From Streptomyces sp. NBC_01351 (lineage in GTDB: Bacteria; Actinomycetota; Actinomycetes; Streptomycetales; Streptomycetaceae), in the NCBI RefSeq assembly GCF_036237315.1, contig NZ_CP108356.1:434001-498000 (forward strand): DNA of 64,000 nt. Reading direction: 5' to 3'. Below the pieces are notes generated by a model. That model was not told where the DNA came from. It worked only from the letters and a program-made list of their open reading frames with translations, and searched no databases. Positions within the stretch are counted from its first letter, which is position 1. Each line of letters begins with the position of its first letter. A program made the position numbers and the translations under genes. Positions 26,412 to 36,727 of the stretch are shown here, piece by piece.

Positions 26412-27215
26412 ATGACCACCATGATCGTGGTGGCAGCGGTCGCGCTCCTCGCCTCGATCGCCGCCAACCGCTACCTGCGGCCCAGAGTGGTGAGCGACGA
26501 CGATCCAGGCATGAGCGTCCGCGAGCTGATCGGACCGATGCAGACCCTCACCGTCCTGCTCCTGGCCTTCGTCCTCGCCACCTCGGCCGCCTCGTACAGC
26601 AAGGCGGACGATGCCGCCCGCGCCGAAGCGCACGCCCTCGACCACCTCGCCGAGGTGGCCTCGTACCTGCCCGATGCCCACCGCACACGGCTTCAGTCCG
26701 ACGTCGTCTGCTACGCGCGTGCCGTGCGGCAGATGGAATGGCCGGCGATGGCGGACGGCCGGAGCGCCTCCGAACCCGGCGTGTGGAGCGGCGACTTCCG
26801 CCGGTCGTTCCGGGAACTGCGGGCCGATCAGTCCTTCGGCATGCTCGTCGCCGCCGACGAGAACCGCTCCGCACAACGCCAGCAGCGGCTGGCCCAGGCC
26901 AGCCCCACGATTCCCCCGCCGATCATGTGGTTCCTGCTCATCGCCCTGGCCCTGACCATCCTCGGCCTCGGCATCTCCATCCCCCACCGGAACAACGGCG
27001 CACAGCTCGTCGCCCTCACGGTGATCACGGCCCTGCTGACCAGCGCGCTCGTGATGATCTACACGATCGACCGGCCCTTCGCCGGATTCATCCACATCTC
27101 GCCGACTGCGATCCAGGCCATCGAGCAGGAGACCTTCCAGGAGCTCACCGCCGCCCGGGCCGGGACCCTGCTTCCCTGCGACGGCTCGGGGCTCGCGCTG
27201 GCGGCGGCCCGTTGA
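26412..27215 (+). CDS. DUF4239 (bestrophin-like) membrane protein
   Basis: A 267-residue protein with two hydrophobic helices at the N-terminus (about 3-18 and 45-65) and two near the C-terminus (IMWFLLIALALTILGLG and LVALTVITALLTSALVMIYT). A hydrophilic domain of about 110 residues lies between them. This is the arrangement of DUF4239 proteins, described as bestrophin-like, whose function is unproven. The cytoplasmic domain has SKADDAARAEAHALDHLAEV, a typical helical segment. The gene stands alone, 119 bp after the VOC gene, and converges on a small hypothetical gene. Confidence 0.75.
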   Translation: MTTMIVVAAVALLASIAANRYLRPRVVSDDDPGMSVRELIGPMQTLTVLLLAFVLATSAASYSKADDAARAEAHALDHLAEVASYLPDAHRTRLQSDVVCYARAVRQMEWPAMADGRSASEPGVWSGDFRRSFRELRADQSFGMLVAADENRSAQRQQRLAQASPTIPPPIMWFLLIALALTILGLGISIPHRNNGAQLVALTVITALLTSALVMIYTIDRPFAGFIHISPTAIQAIEQETFQELTAARAGTLLPCDGSGLALAAAR

Positions 27216-27269
27216 CCGTCGGGCGGGTCGGGGCGGGCGGCAGTACCGGAGCACCGCCGCCCGGTGGGC

Positions 27270-27611
27270 TCAGGCGGAGGCGTGGTGGTGGTCGAGCTCC
27301 CACGCGTGGTGCTTGAACTCGTGGCGGAAGTCGGCGTGGTCCTCCCACTGGCGGGCGATGCCGCGCAGGACGTCCCAGTTGTGCTCCACCGACTGGTCGA
27401 TGACGCGGCGCATGGCCGGGTCGGCCGACTCGCGCTTCTCCAGCAGGCCCTTGATCGCGGAGGCCTCCAGGACGGCGTTGCGCAGCGCCCGCAGCGCGCG
27501 GCCGGTGTCGTCCATGGAGAATCCGTACTCGCTCCCCGTCTCCGCGTCGAACAGCGGGGTGAGCCGCGCTTCGATGAACGCGGTGATCCGCTCGAAGTGC
27601 TGCACATCCAT
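27270..27611 (-). CDS. Small hypothetical protein, possibly DUF6221-like
   Basis: A 113-residue acidic, helical protein. The N-terminal FIEARLTPLFDAETGSE and C-terminal RQWEDHADFRHEFKHHAWEL resemble actinobacterial DUF6221 proteins, but the match is from memory and loose. The C-terminus is His-rich (HHAWELDHHHASA). ATG 27611 is preferred over an upstream frame extension at 27653. It stands in a divergent position to the sigma-factor fusion at 27776, 164 bp away. Function is unknown. Confidence 0.65.
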   Translation of the reverse strand: MDVQHFERITAFIEARLTPLFDAETGSEYGFSMDDTGRALRALRNAVLEASAIKGLLEKRESADPAMRRVIDQSVEHNWDVLRGIARQWEDHADFRHEFKHHAWELDHHHASA

Positions 27612-27775
27612 CAGGGGCTCCGTCTCTTGCCCGGCCACCCTTCGACCCGGCATTTCGCTCGCTTCGGCTGTTCGGCGCCATTATGCCGGGCGTCACCGGA
27701 CCGGCCGGATCGGCGGTCGACGGTATGCCGGTGATCTATTTTGATGATCGGCAGCCGACAAGGGGGACGAGACAG

Positions 27776-29173
27776 GTGGACGAGAGTTCAGAGCTGACCG
27801 AGCGCTTCTTGGAGCACCGCTCTCATCTGAGAGCGGTGGCCTACCGGATGCTCGGTTCACTCAGCGAGGCCGAAGACGCCGTCCAGGAAGCCTGGTTGCG
27901 TCTGGACCGCTCCGACACCAGTGAGGTCGAGAACCTCGGCGGCTGGCTGACCACGGTCGTGGCGCGGGTGTGCCTGAACATGCTGCGCAGCCGCGAGACC
28001 CGGCGCGAGGAGTCCATCGAGGCGTACGCGACCGACCCGGCGGCGGGCCGCGAGGACGGGGTGGATCCCGAGCAGGAGGCGGTGCTGGCCGACTCGGTCG
28101 GGCTGGCGCTGCTCGTCGTACTCGACAAGCTCGCGCCGGCCGAGCGGCTGGCGTTCGTCCTGCACGACATGTTCTCCGTGTCCTTCGACGAGATCGCCCC
28201 GATGCTCGACAAGACCCCGGCCGCGACCCGGCAGCTCGCCAGCCGCGCCCGGCGCCGGGTCAAGGGCGTGCCGCTGGTGCCCGACGCCGATCTGACCCGT
28301 CAACGCGTCGTCGTGGACGCCTTCCTGGCCGCCACCCGTGGCGGGAACTTCGACGCGCTGGTCACCCTGCTCCACCCCGATGTGGTGCTCACCGCCGACA
28401 AGGCCGTCATTCCCTCCCCCGCCGCCATCACCATCAGCGGCGCCGTCACCGTGGCCACGGGCGCGATGGCCGCCATGCAGCGGGCCCAGGGCACTCAGAG
28501 CGCGCTGGTCAACGGCATGGTCGGCCTCGCGATGGCTCCGCTCGGACAGCTGGTCCTGGTGCTCCGCTTCACCGTGGAGGACGATCTGATCACCGCGATC
28601 GACGTGGTCGCGGAGCCGGAGCGGCTGGGCGAGCTCGACATCGCCGTCCTCGACGATGTGCGGCGCGTCATCGTGGTGATGGGCGTGGCCGGCACGGGCA
28701 AGACGACCGTGGGCCGGCTGCTCGCGGAGGCGCTCGGCGTTCCGTACGCGGAGGGCGACGCCTTCCACCCGGCGGCCAACGTGGCCAAGATGTCCGCCGG
28801 GACCCCGCTCGACGACGCGGACCGGTGGCCGTGGCTCGACTCCATCGGCGAGTGGATCCGCGACAGCGCGCGGCTGCACGGCGGAGTGGTGGCGGCGTCG
28901 TCGCTCAAGCGCGTCTACCGCGACCGGCTGCGCGCCGCGGCACCGGGGACGGTGTTCGTGCACCTCACCGGTGAGCGCCCGTTGGTCGAGGAGCGGATGG
29001 CGGCGCGCAGGAGCCACTTCATGCCCCCGACCCTGCTGGATTCGCAGTTCGCCACCCTGGAACCGCTCGGGGCGGACGAACTCGGCGTCGTCGTCGACGT
29101 GTCCGCATCCCCGGAGGACATCACCGGTGCGGCGCTGACGGCCCTGGGTCAGCTCCGCACCACCGAGGACTGA
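27776..29173 (+). CDS. ECF sigma factor (ECF41/SigJ-like, SnoaL domain) fused to gluconokinase
   Basis: A single open frame encodes two usually separate proteins. Residues about 8-75 are sigma region 2 (LRAVAYRMLGSLSEAEDAVQ) and 110-165 are region 4 (LAPAERLAFVLHDMF, ATRQLASRARRRVKG). Residues 178-285 are the SnoaL-like domain of ECF41 factors; where that family usually has DGGGK, LTADKAVIPSP is found. Residues about 300-465 are a GntK-type gluconokinase: P-loop GVAGTGKTTVG, GDAFHPAANVAKMSAG, LDDADRWPWLD and HFMPPTLLDSQF. The kinase would phosphorylate gluconate to 6-phosphogluconate. GTG 27776 follows AGGGGG; a longer start at 27683 is possible. No stop or frameshift separates the halves. 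Coupling of gluconate metabolism to transcription is inferred. Confidence 0.88.
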   Translation: MDESSELTERFLEHRSHLRAVAYRMLGSLSEAEDAVQEAWLRLDRSDTSEVENLGGWLTTVVARVCLNMLRSRETRREESIEAYATDPAAGREDGVDPEQEAVLADSVGLALLVVLDKLAPAERLAFVLHDMFSVSFDEIAPMLDKTPAATRQLASRARRRVKGVPLVPDADLTRQRVVVDAFLAATRGGNFDALVTLLHPDVVLTADKAVIPSPAAITISGAVTVATGAMAAMQRAQGTQSALVNGMVGLAMAPLGQLVLVLRFTVEDDLITAIDVVAEPERLGELDIAVLDDVRRVIVVMGVAGTGKTTVGRLLAEALGVPYAEGDAFHPAANVAKMSAGTPLDDADRWPWLDSIGEWIRDSARLHGGVVAASSLKRVYRDRLRAAAPGTVFVHLTGERPLVEERMAARRSHFMPPTLLDSQFATLEPLGADELGVVVDVSASPEDITGAALTALGQLRTTED

Positions 29174-29206
29174 GGGAACCGGTTCGGGGTCGCCGTACCG
29201 CTGCTG

Positions 29207-30265
29207 TCACGCGTCCTGTAGCTGCGCGGCGGCGAGGGCGAGGCCGACGGCCGCCGTCCCGCAGCGGTCGGCGAGGGTCGCGACCTCCGTGCGCATGCCG
29301 TCGGTCTCCGGGCCGTGCCATCCCGGCGCGGCCACCGCCGCGCGCAGCCGGACGGCGTGCGATCGCAGCGCGGCGGCGTGCTCGCACAGGCCGGGCCGGC
29401 CTTCGGGCACCGGACGTGGGGCCCGACGGGGCAGCGGCCCGGTGGCTCGGCGGCGGGCGAGGGCGGGCTGCCGGGCGGGGGCGGGCCGGGCGGCGCGGGC
29501 AGGCCGTACGGCGGGAGCAGGCCGTACGGCGGGAGCAGGCCGGAGGCCGGGGGCCGGAGCGGGGTGCCCGGTGGGCCGTTCCGGCAGGCCCTGGCCCCGG
29601 TCGCAGAAGGCCCAGAACGCGGCGCCGAGTCCGAGGAGCGGTTCGGCGGCCTGGGCCCGCCCCGTGGCGACCTGCCAGCCGGCGTGGTCGTTGAAAGGGT
29701 TCGCGTCGGTCAGGGCGTTCCAGGCGAGGATGTCCGCGAAGTACGGGGAGAGCAGCGCGAAGGCGTGCTCCGCTCCCCGGTCGCGCATGATGTGCCGGAA
29801 CAGCCGGACGGCCTCGGCCTGCCGGCCCTCCCCGACCGCCGCGAGGACGGCCGCCGCCCCCGGGTCGGCGAGGAGTTCGGGACGGGCCGCGCCCGCGCTC
29901 CGGATCCGGGCCCTGAGCCCGCAGACGGCGATGCTGATCGCGAGGCTCTCCCGGCCGGCCAGGATTCCGGCGAGCCGGCCCGCCCGGGCGGCGCCCCGTC
30001 CGCGCGGCGCCCAGCCGAGGCCCGCCGGGTCGGTGAGGGTGCGCAGCAGGGTGCGCCAGCCGAGCCGGTGGCGCCCTCCCCTGGCGAGCGCGGCGGCGGG
30101 GAGCCGGGGGCCGAGTGCCAGTGCGGAGGCGTGCCGGGCGGCCTCGCCGACCGCGTCGGCGGCTTCGGCGAGCGCGCGGCACAGGGCGTCGAGCAGGTCT
30201 GCGTCCCGGTCGGGGGAGGTCGGGTACGACGAGGACGCGGAGGACGCGGTCACGGCGTCGGGCAT
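29207..30265 (-). CDS. Hypothetical protein with Pro/Ala/Arg repeat segment
   Basis: A 352-residue protein not recognised from any family. Residues 20-225 are Ala-rich and helical (LDALCRALAEAADAVGEAAR, SPYFADILAWNALTDANPFN). Residues about 230-285 are a low-complexity PAPAVRPAPAVRPAR repeat encoded by tandem 18-bp DNA units. A C-terminal helical part (about 290-352, GRPGLCEHAAALRSHAVRLR) follows, with the spacing of a helical-hairpin or WXG100-like segment (PGWHGPE), though this is not certain. It lies 78 bp downstream of the unusual P450, in the same direction, and may form an operon with it and the pseudo-beta-lactamase. Confidence 0.6.
   Translation of the reverse strand: MPDAVTASSASSSYPTSPDRDADLLDALCRALAEAADAVGEAARHASALALGPRLPAAALARGGRHRLGWRTLLRTLTDPAGLGWAPRGRGAARAGRLAGILAGRESLAISIAVCGLRARIRSAGAARPELLADPGAAAVLAAVGEGRQAEAVRLFRHIMRDRGAEHAFALLSPYFADILAWNALTDANPFNDHAGWQVATGRAQAAEPLLGLGAAFWAFCDRGQGLPERPTGHPAPAPGLRPAPAVRPAPAVRPARAARPAPARQPALARRRATGPLPRRAPRPVPEGRPGLCEHAAALRSHAVRLRAAVAAPGWHGPETDGMRTEVATLADRCGTAAVGLALAAAQLQDA
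29500..29535. repeat. Tandem 18-bp repeat inside coding sequence
   Basis: Two identical copies of GCAGGCCGTACGGCGGGA (29500-29517 and 29518-29535) are followed by a partial third copy. They encode the PAPAVR repeat of the hypothetical protein on the minus strand and keep the frame, so copy number could vary without disrupting the protein. Confidence 0.85.
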
Positions 30266-30343
30266 GGGTTCCTCTTGTGGGTTCGCCAGGGGGATGGGGG
30301 GAGGGCCGGGAGGGCCTGAGGATGGAGGGGACGTGCGGCGGCG

Positions 30344-31645
30344 TCAGCGGCGGGTGAGGGTGATCCGGATGGCGCCCGGGTCGAGGGTGGCGGGGAGTGG
30401 TCCCACCGGGTCCAGCACCGGCCGGGCGGCCGCGAGGCGGTGGCCCCGGAGCACCTCGGCGCAGAACGCCGCGGTGATCATCAGTCCGAGCTGGTCGCCC
30501 GGGCAGCGGCCGTCGCCATGGCTGAACGGGGCGATCCGGACGTCCCGGTCGGCGTCGGGGTTCTTCCACCGGCCCGGTACGAACACGTGCGCCGCCGGTA
30601 CCCGTTCGGGATCGCGCTGGTGGAACGCGGCGGGCAGCAGCACGGCGGTGCCCGCCGGGTAGCGCACCCCCCGCCACTCCGTCGGGGTGCGGGTGACGCG
30701 GATCAGGTCGGGCACCACGGGGTACAGGCGCAGGGATTCCCGTACGCAGGCCCGCAGTCGGGGCAGTTCACCACCGGCCCCGCCCCGGGCGGCTTCCGCG
30801 GCGGCCGCGTCCTGTTCCGCGGGGTGCGCGCCGAGCAGGAGCAGGGTGCGCAGCACGGTGCCCGGGACGGCGTCCATGGCGAGCAGCCAGTGGTGGGCCT
30901 GGCGCAGGGGGTCCAGGGCCCCGGAGGGGGCGGCCCGGCTGGTGGCCCGGCCGACGAGGGTGTTTCCGTCGGCGTGGGCGGCGTACTCCTGGATGCGGGC
31001 GAGGGCCTTGCCGTACACGGTGCGGGCGGTTCGGGCCCGGCCGCCGCGCAGTTGCCGGAGCCAGCCGGCGAGTTCCTCGTCGGAAGCGGCGGCGTCGCCG
31101 AGCACGATCCGGCGGGCGGCGCGGTGCACGGCGTGGCGGGCGCGTACGAGGTCGAGGGTGCGGGTGGCCGTCAGGTGCGGGGCCTCTTCGGCGACGGCCG
31201 CCAGGAAGGTGGCCCCCGAGGGGTGCACGGGGGTGCCCGCGGCCAGCGCCTCTTCGTTGATCCGGCGCCGCTGGGCGCGCAGTTCGCCGCGGGCGCAGCC
31301 GGTGCCGGCGGGTTCAGCGAGGCCGAGGCCGCGGCACTTCTCCGGCGGGTCGGCCGCGAGGAGGCTCACGGGTTCGGCGTAGAAGCGGTGGAGGTCCGGC
31401 GGGTCGAGGAGGACGAGGAAGGTCCGGCCCGACCGGGTCCTTACGAGGACGGGGGCGTCGCCTCGGCGGGCCCGCAGGGCGCTCAGTGCGGCGGCGGAGG
31501 CGCGTGGTGTGCCCGTGCGGACGAAGTCGCGCAGGCGGGCGCCGAAGGTGGGGGCGGCGGGTGTCCGCCGGTCGGGAGCTTCCGCGCCGAGGGCCCGTAC
31601 GCGGGCTCGGAGCCCGTCGAGGGCGGCCCCTTGGACCGTACGCAT
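30344..31645 (-). CDS. Cytochrome P450 with atypical I-helix
   Basis: A 433-residue P450-fold protein. The K-helix ExxR is in RACVRESLRLYPVVP and the haem loop is PFSHGDGRCPGDQLGLM with the axial Cys retained. The I-helix region, WLLAMDAVPGTVLRTLLLLG, lacks the usual G-x-(D/E)-T-T oxygen-activation motif, as in P450s that use peroxide or catalyse isomerisation or dehydration rather than hydroxylation. ATG 31645 is the likely start; longer in-frame sequence upstream is a shadow of the next gene. It sits 46 bp behind the pseudo-beta-lactamase and 78 bp ahead of the repeat protein. The substrate is unknown. Confidence 0.85.
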   Translation of the reverse strand: MRTVQGAALDGLRARVRALGAEAPDRRTPAAPTFGARLRDFVRTGTPRASAAALSALRARRGDAPVLVRTRSGRTFLVLLDPPDLHRFYAEPVSLLAADPPEKCRGLGLAEPAGTGCARGELRAQRRRINEEALAAGTPVHPSGATFLAAVAEEAPHLTATRTLDLVRARHAVHRAARRIVLGDAAASDEELAGWLRQLRGGRARTARTVYGKALARIQEYAAHADGNTLVGRATSRAAPSGALDPLRQAHHWLLAMDAVPGTVLRTLLLLGAHPAEQDAAAAEAARGGAGGELPRLRACVRESLRLYPVVPDLIRVTRTPTEWRGVRYPAGTAVLLPAAFHQRDPERVPAAHVFVPGRWKNPDADRDVRIAPFSHGDGRCPGDQLGLMITAAFCAEVLRGHRLAAARPVLDPVGPLPATLDPGAIRITLTRR

Positions 31646-31691
31646 GCGTGTACCTCCGCAGCCGGGACAACGACGGTCGGTGACATCGGCA

Positions 31692-32501
31692 TCACCGTAC
31701 GTCGCACCCGGGGAGTCCGCGAGCGCCGGTCCGCGCGAACACGGCCTCGCGGAAGGCGGAGCGCAGGGGCCGCGGCCCGGCGGGCGTCGGGAGGAGCATC
31801 GCCCACCGGTGGTACCGGGGCGAGATCCACAGGGCCTGGCCGTGGTCCGCCGGGGCGGGGTGGGTCCAGACGCCGTGGGGGGCCGGGTGCCAGAGGAGGC
31901 CGCGGGCGGGCGCGAGTTCGCCCGTGCGGATGCGGAGGGACTCGGCGGTCCAGGCGCGGGTGATGGCCGCCCCGCCCTCCGGTGTCGGCGCCGGGGCCGG
32001 CGAGAGGAGGTGGCGCAGGAAGCGGACGAGGTCGGCCGGGGGTGCGTACAGGGTGCCGTCGGCGAGCCGGGTGCCGGCCATGCCGAGCGGGCGCCAGATC
32101 CGGGTGGCCGCGAGCTCGCCGAGGGCGCTCCCGGAGAGGTGCTCGGCGAGCCGGGTGAGGGCGGCGGTTCCGCCGGGGTGGGTGAGGAGGTGGTGGACGG
32201 TGGTCCCGGCGGGGGCGTCCGTGTCCCCGTAGGCCGCAAGGGGGGTGTGCAGCCGCAGCGCGCCCTCCTCGACGAGGCTCCCGACGACCGGCCAGAGGGC
32301 CAGTACCCCGAGGAGTCCGCCGACGTCGACGGGCTCCTCGGGGTCGGGGTCGGCATCGGCATCGCGGTTTCCGCCGCCGCCGTCGGCGTGGTGCGAGCCC
32401 GCGTGAACGCCGTCGGCGTCGCCGACCGCCCACACCGCCCCGGGGTCGGCGGCCGCCACGAGAGCCCGGATGTCATCGGCCTGGTCGCTCAGGAGCGTCA
32501 T
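31692..32501 (-). CDS. Beta-lactamase/serine-hydrolase-fold protein lacking the SxxK motif
   Basis: A 269-residue protein that reads as a class C beta-lactamase-like (DUF/ester hydrolase) fold in its middle and end: LVEEGALRLHTPLAAY, VHHLLTHPGGTAAL, LAATRIWRPLGMAGTRLADG and YAPPADLVRFL. Where active members have the catalytic SxxK (as in GSVTK), the sequence instead reads an acid- and Gly-rich stretch, DADADPDPEEPVDVGGLLG, with no Ser/Lys pair. It is also shorter than the usual 350 or more residues. It is therefore probably not a hydrolase and may have a binding role. It is divergent from the MFS exporter and heads the minus-strand operon with the atypical P450. Confidence 0.7.
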   Translation of the reverse strand: MTLLSDQADDIRALVAAADPGAVWAVGDADGVHAGSHHADGGGGNRDADADPDPEEPVDVGGLLGVLALWPVVGSLVEEGALRLHTPLAAYGDTDAPAGTTVHHLLTHPGGTAALTRLAEHLSGSALGELAATRIWRPLGMAGTRLADGTLYAPPADLVRFLRHLLSPAPAPTPEGGAAITRAWTAESLRIRTGELAPARGLLWHPAPHGVWTHPAPADHGQALWISPRYHRWAMLLPTPAGPRPLRSAFREAVFARTGARGLPGCDVR

Positions 32502-32720
32502 GGTCACCCACGTTAACGAGGCACGCACCGGGCCTGCGGCCCATCGCGTCGGAGTCCGCGTGCCCGCCACCCGAATGCCCGTCCGCCGCCCCGGCCCCAC
32601 CCCGGGCCCCCGCGTCCGTGCGCTCGTCGGCGGCGGGACGGGGCGTTCCCGGCGCCGCACACACAGGGGCAGCGGGGTCGCCGGGTGGCCCTTCGCGGCC
32701 GCGAGGGCCAGCCTGGGGGC

Positions 32721-34271
32721 ATGACCGCACCCACCGAGCCCGGCACCCCCGGCGGCCCCGGCGCGCCCGGGGTCGTGCTCGCGTCCGCGCGCGGCCGGTG
32801 GATCCTGCTGACCACCGTGCTCGGGTCGAGCATGGCGATGCTGGACTCGACGGTGGTCAACGTCGCGCTGCCGCGCATCGGGGAGGACCTCGGCGCCGAT
32901 CTGGCCGTACTCCAGTGGACGGTCAACGCCTATCTGGTGACCCTGGCCGGGCTGATCCTGGTGGGCGGGGCGCTCGGTGACCGTTTCGGGCGGCGGCGGA
33001 TCTTCGTCCTGGGTGTGATGTGGTTCGCCGTGGGCTCGCTGCTCTGCGGCATCGCGCCGAACGCCGGGGTGCTGGTGGCCGCCCGCGCCCTGCAGGGCGT
33101 CGGCGGCGCCCTGCTCACCCCCGGTTCGCTCGCGCTGATCCAGGGCTCGATCCGCGCCGAGGACCGGTCGCGGGCCGTGGGCCTGTGGTCGGGGATGGGC
33201 GGGGTGGGCGCGGCGGTGGGGCCGTTCCTGGGCGGCTGGCTGGTGGACGGACCCGGCTGGCGCTGGGTGTTCCTGCTGAACGTGCCGCTGGCCGCGGTGT
33301 GCGTGCCGGTTGCCCTGCGACACGTACCGGAATCGCGGGATCCGCAGGCGCACGGGAAGTTCGACGTGGCCGGTGCGGCGCTGGGGGCGGCCTCGTTGGC
33401 GCTGATCACCTACGCCCTGATCGAGGCGCACTCCGCCACGGCGCCGGTGGTGGCCGCGGCGGTGGGCGGCGTACTGCTGGGCGGTGCGTTCATCTGGCTG
33501 GAGCGGCGGCGGGCGGAACCGATGCTGCCGCCGGCGATCTTCCGCTCCCGGCAGTTCACGGCCGTCAATCTGGTCACCCTGTGCGTGTACGCGGCCATCG
33601 GCGGGTTCTTCTTCCTCGTCGTGCTCCAACTCCAGGTGGTGTCCGGCTACTCCGCGCTGGCCGCCGGGGCGGCGATGCTGCCGACCACCGCGCTGATGCT
33701 GCTGCTGTCGGCCCGCTCCGGCGAGCTCGGGGAGCGGATCGGGCCGCGGATCCCGCTCACGGTGGGGCCGCTGGTGTGCGCGGCGGGGACGCTGCTGATG
33801 CTGCGGGTGGGGCCGGATGCCTCGTACGCCGGGGACGTACTGCCCGCGATGGCCGTGATGGGCCTGGGCCTGGTGATCCTGGTGGCTCCGCTGACGGCGA
33901 CCGTACTGGCCTCCGTGGACCCGGGCCGGGCCGGGCTGGCCAGCGGGATCAACAACGCCGCGGCGAGGGCGGCCGGGCTGCTGGCGGTGGCGGCGCTGCC
34001 GCTGCTGGCCGGGATGGGGCCGGAGTCGTACCGCTCGGCGGCCCAGTTCGACGCCGCCTTCGGGCCGGCCATGCTGTGGTGCGCGGGGGCGTTCGTGGCA
34101 GGGGCCGTCGTGGGCTGGGCGACCGTACGCTCCCCCGCGCCCGGGGCCTGCCACCCGGAGTGCCAGACGCACTGCGCGGTGGCCGCGCCGCCGCTCGAAC
34201 CCCCGAGGGAGGCCGGGGGTCGACCGCGGGAAGGAGCGGGCCCGGCCGATCGCGGGCCGGACCGGGGCTGA
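32721..34271 (+). CDS. MFS transporter, DHA2 (EmrB/QacA) family
   Basis: A 516-residue drug:H+ antiporter with about 14 helices. Motif D1 at the start of the first helix reads LGSSMAMLDSTVVNVALPRI, motif A between helices 2 and 3 reads GALGDRFGRRRIF, and motif C-like glycine-rich WSGMGGVGAAVGPFLGGWL follows. Motif A confirms the MFS fold. The C-terminal 45 residues are hydrophilic and Cys-containing (CHPECQTHC), which is unusual and could bind metal. The gene is divergent from the pseudo-beta-lactamase/P450 operon and may export a product made there. The DUF6629 gene begins 4 bp after its stop. Confidence 0.92.
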   Translation: MTAPTEPGTPGGPGAPGVVLASARGRWILLTTVLGSSMAMLDSTVVNVALPRIGEDLGADLAVLQWTVNAYLVTLAGLILVGGALGDRFGRRRIFVLGVMWFAVGSLLCGIAPNAGVLVAARALQGVGGALLTPGSLALIQGSIRAEDRSRAVGLWSGMGGVGAAVGPFLGGWLVDGPGWRWVFLLNVPLAAVCVPVALRHVPESRDPQAHGKFDVAGAALGAASLALITYALIEAHSATAPVVAAAVGGVLLGGAFIWLERRRAEPMLPPAIFRSRQFTAVNLVTLCVYAAIGGFFFLVVLQLQVVSGYSALAAGAAMLPTTALMLLLSARSGELGERIGPRIPLTVGPLVCAAGTLLMLRVGPDASYAGDVLPAMAVMGLGLVILVAPLTATVLASVDPGRAGLASGINNAAARAAGLLAVAALPLLAGMGPESYRSAAQFDAAFGPAMLWCAGAFVAGAVVGWATVRSPAPGACHPECQTHCAVAAPPLEPPREAGGRPREGAGPADRGPDRG

Positions 34272-34275
34272 GCCC

Positions 34276-34902
34276 ATGTGCTGGAGCGCGACGGCCGATC
34301 TGACGGCGGGCACGGTCATCTCAGCCGTGGGAGTGGCGTGTCTGGTTCGGGTGCGACGCGTCCGCGATCTGCCCCTCGCCGCGCTGCCGCTGCTGCTGGG
34401 CGCGCACCAGCTGGTGGAGGCCGCCGTCTGGGCCTCGGGCGGCGGCCGGTCCCCCGCCGTCACGGTCTGGGCCGTGATCGCCCTCCCCGTGCTGCCCGTG
34501 TGGGTGCCGCTCGGGGTGCTGCTGGCCGCCGCGCCGGAGGCCCGGCGCAGGCTGTGGGGGCCGTTGGCCGTCGGCGTAGCCACCGCGGCCGTCCTCTCGT
34601 ACTGCCTGGCGACCGGGCCGGTGACCGCCGAGATCCGGGGCCACACCCTCGGCTACGGCGTGAATGTTCCGTGGATGCCGCTGGTCCTGACGTGCTATCT
34701 GTTCGCCACCCTGGGCTCCCTGCTGCTCGCCGCGGACGGGCGGCTGCGGTTCCTCGGCGTACTGCTGGCCGCCGGGGCATTGGCCTGCTCAGCGCTGTGG
34801 CGACTGGAATTCGCGTCCACGTGGTGCGCCTTCGCGGCGGTCGCCTCCGTCCTGGTGCTGGGCTGGGTCCGGCGCCGGGAAGCCGGTTCTCCCGTGCTGT
34901 GA
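34276..34902 (+). CDS. DUF6629-like membrane protein
   Basis: A 208-residue hydrophobic protein that begins MCWSATADLTAGTVISAVGV, the hallmark start of actinobacterial DUF6629 proteins, with LPLLLGAHQLVEAAVWASGG nearby. About six hydrophobic segments span its length. The family has no known function. The ATG is 4 bp past the MFS stop, so it is co-transcribed and may be an accessory membrane protein. Confidence 0.7.
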   Translation: MCWSATADLTAGTVISAVGVACLVRVRRVRDLPLAALPLLLGAHQLVEAAVWASGGGRSPAVTVWAVIALPVLPVWVPLGVLLAAAPEARRRLWGPLAVGVATAAVLSYCLATGPVTAEIRGHTLGYGVNVPWMPLVLTCYLFATLGSLLLAADGRLRFLGVLLAAGALACSALWRLEFASTWCAFAAVASVLVLGWVRRREAGSPVL

Positions 34903-34917
34903 TCGACCGAAAGTTAC

Positions 34918-36649
<1,732 letters not shown>

Positions 36650-36727
36650 GGGGCGGGGCCGCACGGGCCGCGGGCCGCCGGAAAAGCGTTTGACGTCCAT
36701 CGGCGTCCGACGATCGGATGGCGGCCC

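Noticed and set aside
31692..34646. A 984-codon frame covering the pseudo-beta-lactamase and the antisense of the MFS gene
   Set aside because: Only the last 269 codons show hydrolase-like sequence. The remainder is antisense to a clear transporter gene.
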